From Pelagophyceae sp. CCMP2097 (Eukaryota; Sar; Pelagophyceae), in contig MU657234.1 of the NCBI GenBank assembly GCA_026770575.1, positions 37,844-101,843 of the forward strand: a stretch of DNA of 64,000 nt, given 5' to 3'. This document shows, one piece after another, positions 1-9,593 of the stretch (the first letter of the stretch is position 1; the number at the start of each line of letters is the position of its first letter). The notes under the pieces were generated by a model that did not search any database, had not been told where the DNA came from, and saw only the letters and a program-made list of their open reading frames with translations. The position numbers and the translations under genes were made by a program.

Positions 1-259
1 GGCTGAGCAGGCCGCTCCGCGACCCGCCCGCCTGGAAAACCGCGTGACCGCTGCCCACCACCGTCCCGTTCGCGACGCAGAGCGAGTCGTCGCCCTTGAG
101 CACGAGCGGCTCCTCCAGCTCGACGCGCCGCCCGCGGAGGTCCAGGGGCCGGCTGCACCGGATCGCCGCCGCCGTGAGCCGTGCAAAGTTGCGCCCGCTG
201 ATTGCCGACGAGGCCATCCGCAGCATCACGACCAGAGTCGCGACCAGGCACCGTGTCAT
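1..259 (-). CDS. Partial secreted protein, possibly beta-helix type
   Basis: The reverse strand opens with an ATG at 257-259 and stays open for 86 codons to the window edge, so the 3' part is missing. The first 20 or so residues (MTRCLVATLVVMLRMASSA) look like a signal peptide. The following sequence ends in GTVVGSGHAVFQAGG, which resembles the short Gly-rich turns of right-handed beta-helix proteins. No catalytic residue is visible. Third codon positions are strongly G/C, like the recognised genes nearby. The family is inference; the open frame and leader are seen directly. Confidence 0.45.
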   Translation of the reverse strand, partial: MTRCLVATLVVMLRMASSAISGRNFARLTAAAIRCSRPLDLRGRRVELEEPLVLKGDDSLCVANGTVVGSGHAVFQAGGSRSGLLS

Positions 260-476
260 TGCATTGCACCCGCGCGCGCGTCCTTGGGGCCCTCGACTCG
301 GACTCAGGAGCAGGCTCCTGGCTCCTGCCCTCGAGTTCTTTTCCAAAGTTTGGACCCTTCGCTGGAAATTGCTGGAAGGATCTCCTGACTGACCGCATCG
401 AGGCGGGGCCTCTCTCGGTGAGCGTTCAGAACATCGGCACGTCTCCCGACGGACCCATCGTCAAGCTCCAGAAGGC

Positions 477-666
477 NNNNNNNNNNNNNNNNNNNNNNNN
501 NNNNNNNNNNNNNNNNNNNNNNNNNNNNNNNNNNNNNNNNNNNNNNNNNNNNNNNNNNNNNNNNNNNNNNNNNNNNNNNNNNNNNNNNNNNNNNNNNNNN
601 NNNNNNNNNNNNNNNNNNNNNNNNNNNNNNNNNNNNNNNNNNNNNNNNNNNNNNNNNNNNNNNNNN
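477..666. other. Assembly gap (190 N)
   Basis: Run of undetermined bases. It interrupts the 5' part of the plus-strand reading frame that resumes at 667. Confidence 0.99.
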
Positions 667-1590
667 TACGGCCTTCCGAGCCCGGCGTGCGCGCCCTACG
701 TGGGGCGCCGACTCTTGGACGTCGAGCTCGGCAAGCACGGGCACGAGCTCTTGAGCCACCCCTCCTTCGTCAACCGCAAGAGAGCGCGCGAAGACTATCA
801 CGACGGGAATTTGGAGCGCCTGGCCGCCGGTCTCGTCGAGGCCTACGTGCCGTGCAGCACCGAAGTCTTCGGCCTCTTTGCGGGCGTCTGCGCCGGCGGC
901 GGCGCGGCGGCACGCGACTCGTTTCGCGGGTTTCGTGACCGCAGCAAGGTGGTCCCCGACATGTTGTGGACAGACTTGTCCGGAGCGCAATGCCTCGGGG
1001 ACGTCAAGACCATCGCGAACAACGTCACGAACTACGGCCAAGCGCGAACCCTCCGCGCAGGCAAGCCGGTCGACATCCGCGCGGCCAAGGTCAACGATGA
1101 GTACGACAAGCACGCGCTCGCACTCGACGTCCAGTTCAACCGCTGTCCCGCGTACGAGGTGGACCCGACCACTGGCCTGCCACGCAAGCACGCGAACGGC
1201 ACTAAGGTGGCGTCCACGACCGTCGGGCCGGTGCGGGCGCTGCTCCGCTCGTTCGGCCCAGTCAAGGGATTCGTCTTCGGCGACTTTGGGGAGGCGTCCG
1301 TCAACGTGCACGCGTTGCTCAAGGTCATCGCCGAGCGAATCGCCATCCGCCACTGGAAGGAGATGGGCGCGCGTAACGCCAACGACGCGGCCTCCGCACT
1401 CTCCAACCGCTTCTACAGGGAGTGGGGGATCGGCTCCATGCGCGGCCGCGCCCGCGCGCTGCTCACGCAACTCGACGCCGTCGGCGAGCCGCGCCACGCG
1501 CCGTCGAGCTGCTTCTTTGCCGCACAGGCTCGGCGCCAGTACGCCGCGCGCCAGCAGGCCTACGTCTTCCGACAGGGACCTTACGTCTAG
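667..1590 (+). CDS. C-terminal fragment with PD-(D/E)XK-like motif, probably mobile-element derived
   Basis: After the gap an open frame of about 307 codons runs to a TAG at 1588-1590. It contains VVPDMLW followed about 15 residues later by CLGDVKTI, the spacing and residues of a PD-(D/E)XK nuclease core (PD ... D-x-K). Further on come FGDFGEASVNVHALL and an Arg/Ala-rich tail. Restriction-like endonuclease domains of this kind sit at the C-terminus of some retroelement polyproteins, so a mobile origin is plausible. No reverse transcriptase or integrase is visible because the upstream part lies in or before the gap. A host nuclease-fold protein is the alternative. The start cannot be set. Confidence 0.45.
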   Translation, partial: YGLPSPACAPYVGRRLLDVELGKHGHELLSHPSFVNRKRAREDYHDGNLERLAAGLVEAYVPCSTEVFGLFAGVCAGGGAAARDSFRGFRDRSKVVPDMLWTDLSGAQCLGDVKTIANNVTNYGQARTLRAGKPVDIRAAKVNDEYDKHALALDVQFNRCPAYEVDPTTGLPRKHANGTKVASTTVGPVRALLRSFGPVKGFVFGDFGEASVNVHALLKVIAERIAIRHWKEMGARNANDAASALSNRFYREWGIGSMRGRARALLTQLDAVGEPRHAPSSCFFAAQARRQYAARQQAYVFRQGPYV

Positions 1591-1731
1591 CGGCCTAACG
1601 GCCGGCACTGCTAGATGACTGACACCGCCCGCCGCTTCTCTTCGCGCTCTCCCGTTTCTCTGCTCCCTGCGCTTCGCCTGCCCTCCGCGCCGACTGTTTG
1701 ATCGTTTAAAGTATACTTCGCTGGAAACGCG

Positions 1732-1902
1732 CAGCGCTCGCGCTTTGGACCGCCCAACCAAAGCCCGGCGCCACAGGCCGCGCCGCCGCTGTGCACGTCC
1801 CGCGCCCACAGCTCGAGCGCTCAACGCTCAGCGCTCGCGCTTTGGACCGCCCAACCAAAGCCCGGCGCCACAGGCCGCGCCGCCGCTGTGCACGTCCCGC
1901 GC
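1732..1902. repeat. Perfect 74-bp direct repeat, two copies
   Basis: Bases 1732-1805 recur without mismatch at 1829-1902, 97 bp apart. The unit starts CAGCGCTCGCGC and ends CACGTCCCGCGC. It lies in the 480-bp non-coding stretch between the nuclease-like fragment (ends 1590) and the end of the dioxygenase gene at 2073. I see no gene in that stretch. Confidence 0.9.
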
Positions 1903-2072
1903 GTGCGCGCACCTCGCCAGGCTCCGCGGCTCCTGACGGCGACAAAAGCCATGCGGCGTGTTATCATTCTCCAGCTTTGGCTGCTCGGAGCTTGGAGGGA
2001 CCGGCGTCGTGGCGTCCCCGGCCGCTGCGAGCGTGGCGCGCCAAAACGCGGCGCGTGCGCCTCCCGGCGAGG

Positions 2073-3905
2073 TCAGTCGGTGGCTGGCGGCCGCGTGAAG
2101 AGGAGATCGTAGTCGGCGACGGCGACGGCGCGGTTCCTGGCGTCAAAGTAGAGCGTGTCCGTCGGGTTGAGGTAGTCTGCGAGGCGGAGCCGGCCGGCGA
2201 CGCCGGCGCCCGCGCGCCGGAGCTCGAGGAGCGTCTCCGAGTCGGTCGTGATCGGTGGCGCGGTGTCGGCATTGGTGAGCGCGAAGATGGACCTCGACGC
2301 CTCGGAGCTGCGCCAGCCGGCGCCGCCGTCAAACGCCTCAGCGCGCCGCGCGAGGCTAAACACCTTTTGCGCGGCGGGGCCGCGGTAGTACGTCACCGTC
2401 GTCAGGAGCGGGTCTTCGTCGCCGCCGCCGAGGGCGCGCGTCTGCGCGCGGCTCGAGTCGCGCGTGTCCGTGTACTCGACAGACGCCACAACGGGGCGGC
2501 CGGCAAACGCATCGAGTCGCGCGCGGTTGTTGAAGAGACGGTCCTCGGCGACGCCGAACTTGGTGCGGAGGAAGCGCAGGCGGATTACAACGGGCACGCC
2601 GACGCGCCGCCGCTCCTCGGCGAGCGTCGCCTCGCCGACGGCGACTGACGCGCGCGGCCCACCGATAAAGGCGAGGCCCAGGGGGGCCGCGGAGTTTCGC
2701 AGCGTCTGCGTCACGACCCAGTCGCCGGCCATCCACTCGGGGAAATAAAGATTCCGTGCGCCGCCGCCGGCGTCGTCGGCGCCCTGGAGCTGCGTCAGCG
2801 TTAGGGCCGTGAACCGCCGGGCCAAGTAACCTTCGGCGGCAGCGTCGTCGGCCGCGCCGGCGATCATCGGCGCGCGCGACCAGGCCGTCGCCGCGAAGAG
2901 GCGCCCAAGCCCGCCGCGGCGACTCACAGTCGACGCGAGGCGGCGTCCCACTTCTTCGCGCGCGCCAGTGGGAGCGAGGTGCCGCTCTTCCAGGGGTCGG
3001 AAGTTGACGTCGTCCTCGGCGCCGCGCGGGCCGAGAGTCACGTAGAAGATGGGCCGCGGGGCGCCGCCAGCGTTCTCGCCGCCGCGGTGGAGAACGCGGT
3101 AGTCGAATATGACGACCTCACCGGCGCGGGCGAGCGGTGCTGCGAGCGCTACGTCGGGCTCCCACTCGATCGTCGGCGCCCGGGCGACGGCGTGCTCCTC
3201 GGCGTGCGAGGCGATCACGAACTCCGTGGGCCCGTTAGACGACGCGAGGTCGCAGAGGGGCACGAAGACGTTGAAGAGCGGGCCCGCGCCGTCGGCGTGC
3301 ATGTTTTGCTGCGTCGCCCCGGGCAGCGCGACGACGCAGCCGCGCAGGCTTTCCTCCACGGCGTGCGCGTCGTTGCCATCGCCGTCGGACAGCACGCTGC
3401 GCACGACGGGCGCGGCCCACTGCCGCGCTTGCGCGGCCAGCCGCGCCGCCCACGCGTGGGGGTCCTCGCCGTCGCCGGCGTCGGGGATGCGGAAGTCGAA
3501 GCGGCCGTCGCCTCGGGATTGCAGGACGGCGCCGTCGCCTTCCTGTCGCTGGAGCGCCGCCAGCAGCGATAGGGCCTCGTCCGACGCCGCGCGCGCGCCG
3601 CGCACGAGCTCGCCGCCGCAGAGCGCGACGACACCGTGTGCCCGCAGCGCGTCCGCCGCGCGCCGCACCGAGGCCGCGTCGAGGGCGCCGCGCCGCACCT
3701 CGCCCTCGCTCACCTGCACCGTGATGGAGGCGACCGGGGCGACGGCGACGGGCGGCTGCGGAGCGAGCGACGCGCCGTCGACGCCCGCCGCCGCGCGGGC
3801 GCGCAGAAGATCCGCGCGCCGGTCAAGCGGCGGCGGCGCGCGCAGCGCCCAGGCGGTGGAACACCGAAACGCCAGCAGCAGCAATACCAGCATCGCACGG
3901 GTCAT
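2073..3905 (-). CDS. PhyH-type 2OG-Fe(II) dioxygenase fused to DUF6816
   Basis: Single-exon gene of 610 residues starting at ATG 3905. Residues 1-20 form a hydrophobic leader (MLVLLLLAFRCSTAWA), compatible with a signal peptide or heterokont plastid leader. The first half carries phytanoyl-CoA-dioxygenase-type metal ligands: QNMHADGAG (HxD), a distal histidine in FDYRVLHRGGEN, and a following Arg in PRPIFYVT for 2-oxoglutarate. The second half begins LYFPEWMAGDWVVTQTL and contains PVVASVEYTDTR and YDLLFTRPP, the pattern of DUF6816, known from cyanobacteria and plastid-bearing eukaryotes. Oxygenase activity is expected from the motifs; the substrate is unknown. The join lies within one open frame, so it is not a gene-model artefact. 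Confidence 0.8.
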   Translation of the reverse strand: MTRAMLVLLLLAFRCSTAWALRAPPPLDRRADLLRARAAAGVDGASLAPQPPVAVAPVASITVQVSEGEVRRGALDAASVRRAADALRAHGVVALCGGELVRGARAASDEALSLLAALQRQEGDGAVLQSRGDGRFDFRIPDAGDGEDPHAWAARLAAQARQWAAPVVRSVLSDGDGNDAHAVEESLRGCVVALPGATQQNMHADGAGPLFNVFVPLCDLASSNGPTEFVIASHAEEHAVARAPTIEWEPDVALAAPLARAGEVVIFDYRVLHRGGENAGGAPRPIFYVTLGPRGAEDDVNFRPLEERHLAPTGAREEVGRRLASTVSRRGGLGRLFAATAWSRAPMIAGAADDAAAEGYLARRFTALTLTQLQGADDAGGGARNLYFPEWMAGDWVVTQTLRNSAAPLGLAFIGGPRASVAVGEATLAEERRRVGVPVVIRLRFLRTKFGVAEDRLFNNRARLDAFAGRPVVASVEYTDTRDSSRAQTRALGGGDEDPLLTTVTYYRGPAAQKVFSLARRAEAFDGGAGWRSSEASRSIFALTNADTAPPITTDSETLLELRRAGAGVAGRLRLADYLNPTDTLYFDARNRAVAVADYDLLFTRPPATD

Positions 3906-4155
3906 CGCGCTGCACGCCTCGAGGAGACTCCAGCCATTGGGGGTGCCGCGAAGCTGGCGGCCGGCCTCGGACGACCCGCAGACAGCGCCGTCGGCCGCGT
4001 GAGGATGATTTTCGCTAAAAGTCGGCGATCGATTTCAAGTGAAATCAAGTTTCTCGATCGCGCGCGCGGCCCTCGGGGTCCGGTGTGTTGCGAGGCATCT
4101 CCCGGGTCGCAGATCGGCGCGCGCAGCTCGAGGGCTCGGCCGGGTCGGGGCGAAA

Positions 4156-6163
4156 ATGGCGCACCCTGGGTGCCCAGAGATCATCTTGCAGAGTGAGTTG
4201 GAGCACGGGCTCTTCTTGGAGTGGATGTACGGCCAATCGGGGAACTGGCTGCTCCTCGAGTTCCCGTTTACGTTTACGTGCATCTTCATGCGGAACCGGC
4301 CTATTTTCTTCAATCTCTTTTTCAAGCAGAAGCTGCTCGGCGCCTTTGGTGGCGTGTTCCCGTCGGGCCACGAGCGCGAAGAGCAGCAGCGGCGGAGCGA
4401 GCACGTCAAGGCCCCGAGCGCCGACGACGTGCTGGCCGATTCTTTCCGCGCCCTCGGTGCGTCGGTCGTCAGTCGAGGCTTGAGACTCGCGGCTTTTTCG
4501 CCATTCCGGCCGCCGCGTCCCACGCCGCGGGCCCGCAGGTCTGGTGCGCGGCTGCACCGTCGGCGAGGCCCGTAAGGCGTTTCACAAGCTGGCGCTGAAG
4601 AACCACCCGGACAAGAACCGCGACGACCCCGCGGCGGCGGCGGCGAAGATGACCGCGCTCAACGCGGCCTACGAGCTCGTGCGCGCAACTTTCAGGGACG
4701 AGGGCCTAGAGTCGGACGGCGACGACTCGGAGGGCGACGAGCCCACGGCGCGGCAGCGCCGCGGCGCCGCGCGCGCGCCGCCGCGCGCCGCGTCGGACGA
4801 CGACGACGACGACAAGGAGTGGCGCGAGGAGCAGGAGTGGCGCGCTCGACGCAATAAGGACCGCGCCAAGTTCCAACACGAGAAGCAAAAGTATTCTGGG
4901 CCGCCCACTGGCAAGCGCGGGGCCGGCGGCGTCTTGTCGAGGAAGAACGCGAAGAAAAAGGCCAAGCAGCTGGCCAAGAAGCGCGAGGCGGCGAGCCCGC
5001 CAGAGGGCGAGGCCGACGGCGCGGCCGACGGCGGCGCGCCGGCGCCGGCGCCGGTGGGCGGCGCGGACAGACGGCGGGCGCCCGCCGCGGTGGCGATTGC
5101 GATCATGGCCGACGCGCCTTCCATCCTCGTCGACGAGTTCATGAAGCTCTTCGCTCTTCGCGGCCCCGCCGCGCTCGTGGAGCCGCTGGACGAAGACGGC
5201 AACACGCTGCTCCACTACGGCGTCATGTACGACCGCGCGTTCGCCATTAACCTCGCCGTGCGCTTCGCCGGCGAGGCCTGGCCCGACGCGTTCCTCCGGC
5301 CAAATCTGCAAGGCAAGCTGCCGTGCGAGTGCGCCGGCCCCGACGCCGAGTGCAAGAACCGTGTCGAGGAGCTCACCACGGCCGCGCGCACACACCAGGC
5401 CAAGGCCCACCGCTCCTTCGACTGGCGGCACGCCCTCAGACTGCTCAGCGCCCGCAGCCAGCGTCCCGCTGCGCGGACCCTGGGGCCGTCGGTCCGTGGG
5501 GAACGTCGCGCCGCCGGTGCGATGAGGCAGCGTCGTCTCATCGCAATTTGCAGGCCATCGCGGGCGCGGCGCTCCCGCTGCAAGCCATCCTCGCCGTCTC
5601 ATTCTCGGATTCGCCGAGGTTCAACTGGTCCATCGCAGCCGCGGTGGCGACTATGGCCGTCGCCACGGTCGGGTGCGTCCTCTTGCGTCGCATCATCTCC
5701 CCCGTCGCCCGTGCATTATCTGCGGCAATGCATCTCATGACGCCAATGGATCAGGCCGGTCGAGGACCCGATCGCGCCGTCGCTTTACTGGGCGCTATTC
5801 GTTTTCGCGTCTTTCGCGCCGTCCGTCCGCGTCTACAGGACCGCCTTCTACCCGGGCTGGATCCTCGCGCTCCCGTGGCTCTACGTCACGTCGAGCTTCC
5901 TGATGCGCGGCATGGCCGAACCCGACAAGCGCGAGGACGACTACGAGGACAGGATGTACTTTATGAAGTACCGCGAGAACCGGCCCCCCGACCTCTCAAA
6001 GCAAGTGCACGCGTGCCTCCTGAAGCTGTGCGACGCCCTTGCGTCGCCGCGCGCGCTGCTCCTCCGCATCGGTGGCTCCCGACTCTCGCCGGGAATCGCC
6101 ACTTTCGCCACGGGGCTCGCCATGTGGGCGGCATGCGGCCTCGTCGCTTCTTACGCAAAGTAA
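4156..6163 (+). CDS. J-domain / ankyrin-like / membrane protein, multi-exon
   Basis: Proposed exons are 4156-4456, 4539-5491, 5554-5672 and 5755-6163; the phases agree at every junction and the introns are 62-82 nt. The first junction completes a J-domain (GEARKAFHKLALKNHPDKN, with the HPD motif). An acidic stretch and a Lys-rich run follow. Next comes an ankyrin-like unit (LDEDGNTLLHYGV). Hydrophobic segments follow: AVATMAVATVG, then YWALFVFASFAP, ILALPWLYVTSSFLM and a C-terminal IATFATGLAMWAACGLV. A role as a membrane-bound Hsp70 co-chaperone is inference. An in-frame ATG at 5105 could begin a separate ankyrin/membrane gene. The N-terminal start is uncertain (ATG 4039 is also in frame). 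Confidence 0.55.
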
Positions 6164-6281
6164 GGCACGAGCAACACACACTTGGCCCCCCACCCCACAG
6201 TTCCAAGCAAGACCCCCGCCTCGCCTGGTTCTCCGGTTCGCGCGGTGGCCGGCTCGTATGCATCTTACGTCGGTCGTGATG

Positions 6282-9200
6282 TCAGTAGATCAGCGCGCCG
6301 TCGTAGCGGCCTTGGAAGCCGGCGGCTTCCCATAGCTCGTACGTGTCGAGGTTGTTCTGGGCAGTTATGCGGTGGTCCTCGCGCTTTGCGAGTGCCTGGA
6401 GGGGCACCGTCACCAGCGCCGCCGCGACTGGGCGACGGAGCGCCCGGCACGGGGTGGACTCGCCAGCGCGCGCCGGAAGTTGGGGCCCTGCTCCGCCCGC
6501 CTCTCCGGGACGAGGAGCTCGCAGATGGCCGCGTTGTTCACGACGAACCCGCTCTCGGGGAAGGCGACCTAGTGACACAGGCAGACACGTGGGCCCTGTG
6601 TTGTAGGAGCTCGAGAAAAGAGACGAGTCGACGGGGAGCGCGTTTCGAGTCCCCAAGACAAACCTTTGCTTTGGAAAAGATGGCGCAGCCTATGACGGGA
6701 CATGGTCGATGCTCCTTGCCTTGCAAGATTGCTCCGCATTGGAGCTGCGGAGCCATCTTTCTGAGAAGATACCAATCGTTGCGTCCTCGTCAACGCACTT
6801 GCCCATTGGGTTTGATGGGAAAGTCACTTCCCCTGGGGGAGTTGGCAAGGGTCACCTTCTTCCGTCTTGCCGAGGAGGACCAGGTTCTTGCCGTGGAACA
6901 CGACAGATTTCGGGCTCGGCGGCAGCTTCATCAGCCTGCGGGTGAAGCGCGATGCCGGTCTCCATTGCGAGGCTTCGGAAGCGCATGGACGAGCCACTCC
7001 TCGGGAGAGCAGTGCCTGCTCACTCGACAGTCTTGAGCGACCGCGTCAGCAGCTCGGGCGCCTGTGATTTCGAGCGCTATGCGTTCGTCGGGTTGTGCGG
7101 CCGACGCACCTCGTTTTGATCGTCGCCGTTGCGAATGAGGAGCTCGGCGTAAATGTCAAGGACGCGCCAGTCGTGCGGGTCGAGCCGCACCTAGGCGTCG
7201 CGTCCCCGCACCTTAGAGACACGGTGCGTCGCGTCCTTCGTCTTTCAAGTGCGTCTTTCGAAACCTTTGAAGAACCTCGCTCGAGGACGGCGTATTCGAG
7301 ATTTCTTCGACGGCGCAGTATCGGGACAGAATGCGAGAGGAGCGCGTAGTCGTGCTGCCAGATGGGCGCCAGCGCCGATGCGAGGTGGGCCTCGGTCCCG
7401 ACGACGATGATCGCCGCGAGACCGATGGCGCACGCCTAGCGAACAAAACGCGTTCCCCGACGCCCCACGCTTCGGCGCGGCCGCGTACCGCCATGGCGTC
7501 GAGGCGTCTTCTGTTGTGGCGGGCGGTGGCGACGTGGAGCGCCAGGAACGCCGCGACGGGCGCCGCCGCGAGCGTCGGCAGGTAGCTGTAGCGGTCGCCG
7601 CCCTTTTGGATCATGCCGTGCTGGATGAGGCCCGTCGAGGGCAGGTACGCCGCGACGACGTGGACCCAGACGGCGAGCACGGCGCCGCCGTCGGCGCGCA
7701 GCGCGGCGAGGCTGCAGAGCAGGCTGACCAGCGTTGCGGCGCAGGCGACGACGACCTCGGTCGAGTCGGCGCCCTCGGCGAGCGGCAGCTCCTTCATCGC
7801 GTAGTGCGGACGGAGCTCCGCCGGCCAGGCCGCCTTGCCGATGCAGAACCAGAGCGTCACCGCCGCCTTGGCCTGGGCCGCACGGGGTCGCCCAGGGGCC
7901 TCGACGCGGCCGCGCAGAGACGACAGAGGAACAAAAGGGGCTTCCAAGCAGTCCTCGAAAGTATACAGGGGTTGGGTCGTCGACGTACCGCTCGCTGCGC
8001 CACCGTCTCCAAACATATGAGGTCCGCGCTGGATTCTTGGCCTATCGCGGACGTTTGAGAAAGGCGACTCGCAAACGAGCGAACAAACGACGAACGAGCG
8101 ACGCATGATCCCCAAAAACACAATTTGAATCTGAGGAGCGTCGTCGCGATGACCTGCCGACTCACCCATGACGTTCGCGCGTAAGGTCACGGGCACCATG
8201 ACCGCGGTCACGAGCGCGTACGGGACGAGATGGGCGGCAGTCGTCGAGAACCATCCCAAGTGCGTCTCTGTCCGGAGCAAGACCAAGTTGAGAGCGAAGA
8301 CCGACCTGCGCCCGCCCTGTGCATCTCCGCAGCCTCGCAAAGCCTCTCATTGATCCACCTCTGTCGTCGTCCTCACAAAGGAATTGCGCCTCTTGCTTGC
8401 TGAAAATTCCACCCTTGGCCTCTTTTGAGAGTCACTCACGCGGGCACGGGCATCGTCACGCTCTTGGTCAGCGTCGCGAGCGCGTACCTGTTTTGTCGCT
8501 TGGACCCTCGACTTTCGTGCAGGTTGGCGCGCGGGTTCGGGGCGGCCTTCCTTCGAAGCGAGGGGACATTTCGGACGCTGGCGGGGGACAGCGTCGGGCC
8601 GACGAGCCGCAGGCAAAAGCGCCTCCTTCGGTGGTCCGCCGGCGTCGTGAGCACGCCGACGTGCGCCCGAAGCATGAGCAGCACGAACAGGGCGGCGAGA
8701 GCGTACCTAGGCGGCGCTCCTGCGCCCACGGGGCACCGTGGGCGTCGGCAAGCAGGGGGACTCGCGGCTGCGCGGACGCCCATGCGACCACTTCGACGTG
8801 GCCCGGATGCGCCGCCCACACTGCGGCGCCGATCGACGCAAACGCGGCCCGCGAGCGGCGCGTGCCGACGTCGAGCCGCGCCAGTACCGCGCAGCATAGC
8901 GAGTAGAGCGCGACGGCGCAGCACCAGTGCAGGGTCAGCGTCGTCAGGCGGTGCGCGCGCGCGTCGACGCCTGCGCACCCATCTTTTAAAGACAGTCTCC
9001 TCGAGAGGGAGCGCGGCATCGTGGACGCCGGACCAAGGGATGCTGAGCAAGCCGTCGTCGGCCTACGAGAGGAGCAGTCGTCCAGAGAAGGGCGGAACAC
9101 AAACGACGGCGCACCAGCGTGCCGGTAAGGCGCTGCACTAAAGCCTTGAGCATCCAGCCGACGGGCTCGAAGACGTTGATGCGCGTCGTTCGGTGCATCT

Positions 9201-9485
9201 TGCCCAAGAGTTCCCACGAGAGCGGCTTGCGTACGAGCTCGTTGTCCAGAAAGTTGGACCGATCCTAGTCGGAAGGCCCTCTGGGCGTTTCTTGCGGCGA
9301 GGAGGGTGACTCGCATCCCACTCTTGCGTGAATTGCGACCAGTCGCAGCCGGTCCACTGCGGGGCTATGAGCGGATGATACGCCGCGGCGACGGCCAGGC
9401 TCAGAAAGGCCAAGCTGAGCACGTGCGATAGTGCCGGCGACCCATCGGCCTGCGGCGTGGCGGCTCCGGCCTCGTCGCCTTTCAT
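6282..9485 (-). CDS. TMTC-like protein O-mannosyltransferase, multi-exon
   Basis: The gene runs from ATG 9485 to a TGA near 6282. Exon 1 (9315-9485) joins exon 2 (9115-9264) across a 50-nt intron to give EWD/DRSNFLDNELVRKPL, then GKMHRTTRINVFEPVGW. Further exons carry AAVWAAHPGHVEVVAWASAQ (8960-8700), a membrane segment near 8200-8340, LWFCIGKAAWPAELRP and GGDRYSYLPTLAAAPVAAF (7890-7440). These are hallmarks of the multi-spanning TMTC family, which mannosylates ER client proteins. The C-terminus (7200-6282) has TPR-like pieces such as RLDPHDWRVLDIYAELL. Most internal junctions are not resolved, and one C-terminal intron (6569-6855) is unusually long. The start is only about 110 bp from that of the divergent VIT-ZIP gene. 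Confidence 0.7.
9265..9314 (-). other. GC-AG intron in TMTC-like gene
   Basis: On the minus strand the intron starts GCGAGT and ends CTAG, 50 nt. Splicing gives QEWD/DRSNFLDNE in phase 0. No GT donor close by keeps the frame. Confidence 0.6.
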
Positions 9486-9593
9486 CGCGACGGGCACGAT
9501 CCTGGGATGAACAACACGGCCGTCGTGTACGTTTACAGACTGGCTCTTAGCGATAAGTACCCACGAGTTGACGCTGCCGATCGCGGTCGAGGG

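Noticed and set aside
6000..6600. Possible DHHC palmitoyltransferase core after the ankyrin/membrane part
   Set aside because: No DHHC or Cys-rich domain is found in any frame downstream of DLSK; the gene ends in a single helix.
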